DNA of 64,000 nt, from positions 1-64,000 of the forward strand of contig CAYONT010000008.1 of assembly GCA_964405405.1 (NCBI GenBank). The letters run 5' to 3'. The stretch is from CAMCYM01 sp964405405 (lineage in GTDB: Bacteria; Bacteroidota; Bacteroidia; Flavobacteriales_D; Sanyastnellaceae). Positions 61,253 through 64,000 of the stretch are shown one piece after another; positions within the stretch are counted from its first letter, which is position 1, and the number at the start of each line of letters is the position of its first letter. The notes beneath the pieces are model-generated. The model ran no database searches. It was not told the DNA's origin and saw nothing but the letters and a program-made list of their open reading frames with translations. The translations under genes were made by a program, and so were the position numbers.

Positions 61253-62512
61253 TCAGTTCCAACCCAACGCACGCCGAACCTCGGCCACACGGTCCGTCTT
61301 CTCCCAAGGGAAGAGTTCCACGGTCTGCGTGAATGGGGTTCCGTCGTACTTCAAAAAAGTCTTGGTTACCGTCTGGGGCTCCCGTCCCATGTGGCCATAG
61401 GCTGCTGTCTCTTCGTAAATCGGCGTCCGCAGTTTGAAGGCGGTTTCGATGTGGTAAGGGCGAACCGGAAACAGCGAAAACACCTTACGGGCCAGTTCAC
61501 CGTCACTGCAACCCGCACGCGAGGTGCCGTAGGTATTGATATAAAATCCGACCGGATCTGCCACACCAATGGCATAGGCCAATTGCACCAAAACCTCGTC
61601 ACACACGTCGGCGGCCACCAGGTTCTTGGCAATATAGCGCGCGGCGTACGCGGCCGAACGGTCCACCTTGGAGGGATCCTTTCCGCTGAAGGCGCCGCCC
61701 CCGTGTGCCCCCCGCCCACCGTACGTGTCGACGATGATCTTGCGACCCGTCAAGCCGGTGTCTCCGTGGGGCCCGCCAATCACAAACTTGCCCGTCGGGT
61801 TGACGTGCAGTTGGATGTCGTTCCCGAACAGCGCCTGGGTTGCCGCTGGCAAGGTGGCTTTCACCCGGGGCAACAGAACCTCCTCCACATCGCGGCGGAT
61901 TCGGGCCAGCATCGCCCCTTCCCCGTCGAAGTCGTCGTGTTGCGTAGACACCACGATGGCCTCGATGCGTTCCGCCCGGTGGTCATCGCTGTACTGAATG
62001 GTCACCTGGGACTTCGCGTCCGGACGCAGGTAAGGCATCGGGCTGTTTGCTTCCCGGCGGATGGCTGCCAATTCCCGGAGGATGCGGTGGCTCAACTCCA
62101 ACGGCAAAGGCATGAAGTTCTCGGTTTCGCGGGTGGCGTAACCGAACATCATCCCCTGATCTCCTGCCCCTTGCTCCTCCGGATTGGACCGGTCTACCCC
62201 CTGGTTGATGTCCGCGGATTGATCGTGGATGGCACTGAGCACGCCACAGGAATTCGCCTCAAACATGTATTCGCTGCGGGTGTATCCGATGCGCCGGATC
62301 ACGTTGCGCGCGATTTGTTGGACGTCCAGGTAGGCCTTGCTCTTCACTTCACCTGCCAAAACCACCTGCCCGGTGGTGACCAAGGTTTCGATGGCCACCT
62401 TGGAATGTGGGTCCGAGGCGAGGAAATGGTCGATGAGTGCGTCGCTGATTTGGTCAGCAATCTTGTCCGGATGTCCTTCGGATACCGATTCGGAGGTGAA
62501 GAAGTAACTCAT
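61253..62512 (-). CDS. metK: S-adenosylmethionine synthetase
   Basis: MetK makes S-adenosylmethionine from methionine and ATP. The 419-residue product begins MSYFFTSESVSEGHPDKIAD, with the catalytic His14. It contains EEQGAGDQGMMFGYA and the P-loop-like region GAFSGKDPSKVDRSAAY, and ends VRRALGWN. The start is fixed by the family. A TACTTTTG promoter box lies four bases before the ATG, so a leaderless message is likely and no SAM riboswitch is present. Confidence 0.97.
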   Translation of the reverse strand: MSYFFTSESVSEGHPDKIADQISDALIDHFLASDPHSKVAIETLVTTGQVVLAGEVKSKAYLDVQQIARNVIRRIGYTRSEYMFEANSCGVLSAIHDQSADINQGVDRSNPEEQGAGDQGMMFGYATRETENFMPLPLELSHRILRELAAIRREANSPMPYLRPDAKSQVTIQYSDDHRAERIEAIVVSTQHDDFDGEGAMLARIRRDVEEVLLPRVKATLPAATQALFGNDIQLHVNPTGKFVIGGPHGDTGLTGRKIIVDTYGGRGAHGGGAFSGKDPSKVDRSAAYAARYIAKNLVAADVCDEVLVQLAYAIGVADPVGFYINTYGTSRAGCSDGELARKVFSLFPVRPYHIETAFKLRTPIYEETAAYGHMGREPQTVTKTFLKYDGTPFTQTVELFPWEKTDRVAEVRRALGWN

Positions 62513-62516
62513 GGGA

Positions 62517-62524
62517 CAAAAGTA
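62517..62524 (-). promoter_or_regulatory. -7 promoter box (TACTTTTG) for metK
   Basis: On the minus strand TACTTTTG matches TAnnTTTG and ends four bases before the metK ATG, the same spacing as for lpdA. Confidence 0.6.
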
Positions 62525-62638
62525 ACCACAGACCGATGGGATTTGTTGGCAAACTCGAGAGCGGGAAGGTTGTTAAATTGCACCTTCCAATCATCAGGGA
62601 CATGACCACCACCCACTCACCCCCCTCATTGAGCTACC

Positions 62639-63313
62639 ATGCCCAAGAATGAACAATACCTCGCGCTCGATGGCGCGATCAGTGCTGAATTTCAGCAAAG
62701 CCTGACCCCGGAAGATGCGTACTACCTGCTCCAGGCCGGTCACGAACGATTCATCCAACACCTGACCCACCGCCGCAGCCGGGGCAACTTGCTCGCGGAC
62801 GCTGCCGAGGGCCAATTCCCCTACGCGGCCATCCTGGGCTGCATCGACTCCCGGGTACCCGTGGAAGAGGTCTTCGACGCGGCGTTTGGGGACATGTTTG
62901 TGGTTCGTTTGGCCGGCAACACCGTGAACCCCGATGTCCTGGGAAGTCTTGAGTATGCCTGCAAGTACGCGGGTTCCAAGCTCATCCTGGTGCTGGGACA
63001 TACGCTTTGTGGCGCCGTTCGAGGCGCTTGGATGGGGCTGCAGGATGGCAACATCACCGGCTTGCTGGCCCACATCGAGCCCGCCGTGGAAGCGACCCGC
63101 CGAGCGGAAGGTCCGGAACCCACAGACGAGCACATCAACCACTGCGTGGAACGCAATGTGCAGGTGGTCTGTGAACGCATTCGGCAAGAGAGCGAAACCC
63201 TACGGGACATGGAAGCCCGAAACGAAATCGCCATTGTCGGAGCTGTATATGACGTGGCCACGGGCCGGGTCGATTTCAATGTGGTACCCCGTCAGGAAGC
63301 TGCAGCCCAATGA
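62639..63313 (+). CDS. Beta-carbonic anhydrase
   Basis: A 224-residue zinc enzyme interconverting CO2 and bicarbonate. The zinc ligands are Cys68 in GCIDSRVP and His121/Cys124 in LGHTLCGAV; Asp70 and Arg72 form the catalytic dyad. It has no signal peptide, so it acts in the cytosol. Its stop overlaps the start of the small membrane protein gene (ATGA), and a SulP-family transporter begins at 63891, an arrangement linked to bicarbonate uptake and use. Confidence 0.95.
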   Translation: MPKNEQYLALDGAISAEFQQSLTPEDAYYLLQAGHERFIQHLTHRRSRGNLLADAAEGQFPYAAILGCIDSRVPVEEVFDAAFGDMFVVRLAGNTVNPDVLGSLEYACKYAGSKLILVLGHTLCGAVRGAWMGLQDGNITGLLAHIEPAVEATRRAEGPEPTDEHINHCVERNVQVVCERIRQESETLRDMEARNEIAIVGAVYDVATGRVDFNVVPRQEAAAQ

Positions 63314-63774
63314 CGGTCCTCGCTGCCTTCCGCCGTTTCCATGGGGCATTCGCTTGGAGCATCTTGGTCCTGTTCTGGGCCGCGGGTTGCTTCCTGACGT
63401 GGATGCCGCTCAACCTGCGTGCGGTGGAGGTCAGCAACGTCCTCGAGCCCACCGGCGGGCATGCCGGATGGGAGGAGTTCGCGGCAGCTGCCGGTTCGGT
63501 GGCCCCGATGTTGTTTTCGAATGCGCCCGAACCGGGCGAATGGCGCGCAGCCCCTACCGTTCCGACCTCCCCAGCGGGTGAGGAAACCGATCCCAGCAGC
63601 GGCGACCCGCTGTCGGAAGAGGAGGAACTCCAGGCCCGGATGGCTTGTCCGTGGCGTCCTCCAGGGTCCTACTCCCTGCATGCTTCCCTGCCGGCCGACG
63701 GATACCGGTGGGCGGCTTGGGGCTCTCCTTGCCTTCGGCAAACGTTGGAGCCCCCAGAGCGGCTCCTGCACTGA
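63310..63774 (+). CDS. Small membrane protein of unknown function
   Basis: A 154-residue protein with one N-terminal membrane helix (AWSILVLFWAAGCFLTWMPL) and an acidic, low-complexity remainder (SPAGEETDPSSGDPLSEEEELQ). It starts inside the end of the carbonic anhydrase gene (ATGA), so it is coupled to it. I do not recognise a family. It may belong to the carbonic anhydrase/SulP cassette, but only its position says so. Confidence 0.65.
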   Translation: MTVLAAFRRFHGAFAWSILVLFWAAGCFLTWMPLNLRAVEVSNVLEPTGGHAGWEEFAAAAGSVAPMLFSNAPEPGEWRAAPTVPTSPAGEETDPSSGDPLSEEEELQARMACPWRPPGSYSLHASLPADGYRWAAWGSPCLRQTLEPPERLLH

Positions 63775-63890
63775 GGACCGATGCCGCCGGTGGCGGCCCT
63801 CCTCCCCCTGGCCCCTCCTTTCCTTTCTCCAGCCCGCCCAAGACCGGTCATGTCCCGGGCGTTTCTGGACCATTCCCTTTCTTCTCCAAC

Positions 63891-64000
63891 ATGAACTTTA
63901 CCCACTTGAAGCGGGACTTTCCCGCCTCGGTTGTCGTCTTTCTTGTGGCGCTTCCCCTGTGCCTGGGCATCGCCCTGGCTTCGGGGGCGCCGCCGCTGGC
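63891..64000 (+). CDS. SulP-family anion transporter (5' fragment)
   Basis: The last 110 bases encode MNFTHLKRDFPASVVVFLVA followed by LPLCLGIALASGAPPLA, the characteristic first membrane helix of SulP-family transporters (LPLCLGIALASG). Members carry sulfate or, when next to carbonic anhydrase as here, bicarbonate. The gene is cut by the window end. The ATG at 63891 fits the family start. Confidence 0.85.
   Translation, partial: MNFTHLKRDFPASVVVFLVALPLCLGIALASGAPPL

Noticed and set aside
62513..62638. SAM riboswitch before metK
   Set aside because: No conserved stem structure is seen, and the promoter box lies four bases from the start codon, leaving no room for a leader.

Overview
The window looks like a draft scaffold from a GC-rich member of the Bacteroidota, most likely a Flavobacteriales-type aquatic bacterium. 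The signs are: secreted proteins with type IX secretion C-termini (gliding-motility/CHU_C type at 36452-39994, Por-type tail at 30977-32437); Bacteroidota promoter boxes of the form TAnnTTTG; a fused E1 alpha/beta dehydrogenase; BatA, DUF1573, choice-of-anchor L and choice-of-anchor V proteins; and an adk-obgE neighbourhood. Four runs of exactly 100 N (4927, 15961, 17435, 55269) mark scaffold joins. Two of them (17435 and 55269) are flanked by the same 55 bases on both sides, so they are unmerged contig overlaps rather than missing DNA.

Layout. 1-5660: a hairpin repeat array, a peroxiredoxin, the polyphosphate pair ppk1-ppx, a TlpA-like thioredoxin protein cut by a gap, and an unknown gene. 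5665-13722 (all minus): a tightly packed light/DNA-repair cluster with three photolyase/cryptochrome genes (cry-DASH, an FeS (6-4)-type photolyase, a third photolyase), DUF2256, a flavin-reductase-like protein, an SDR, an alpha/beta hydrolase and an SRPBCC protein, many joined by ATGA overlaps. 13753-16817: valS (interrupted by a gap) and a DUF1573 protein. 17021-24245: a 1367-residue secreted protein with a duplicated hydrolase-like domain, and a TonB-dependent receptor. 24292-29493 (minus): adk, obgE, psuG, fused E1 and an S4 protein as one probable operon, divergent from lpdA (E3) and a secreted esterase. 32498-47977: a DUF5715 protein, an Nramp-like transporter, an acyltransferase, a large adhesin-like type IX secreted protein, small lipoproteins, an outer-membrane protein, xseA-xseB, a pirin and a vanadium-haloperoxidase-like enzyme. 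48028-48866: an XRE regulator, the only long AT-rich intergenic region, an orphan leader/attenuator-like element and initiator tRNA-fMet. 49043-62512: era, ispE, a TPR-PD40 protein, murQ, a PH-domain membrane protein, an MnmD-Nudix fusion, a TIGR02757 protein, a BatA/VWA membrane protein, a dihydroorotase-like protein, DUF3467 and metK. 62639-64000: beta-carbonic anhydrase, a small membrane protein and the start of a SulP transporter, a probable bicarbonate cassette.

Two signals cut across the genes. First, the 9-mer AGGCCAAAY (RTTTGGCCT on the other strand) occurs 32 times by eye, about twentyfold above a base-composition estimate, equally on both strands, in every reading frame and between genes. 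That is the behaviour of a DNA-uptake-type word. Second, a family of GCGGC/GCCGC hairpin repeats sits at the 3' ends of genes and in gaps between convergent genes, and in places supplies the stop codon of the neighbouring gene. Several promoters (ppk1, lpdA, metK, murQ, batA) lie only 4-6 bases from the start codon, which suggests leaderless transcripts.
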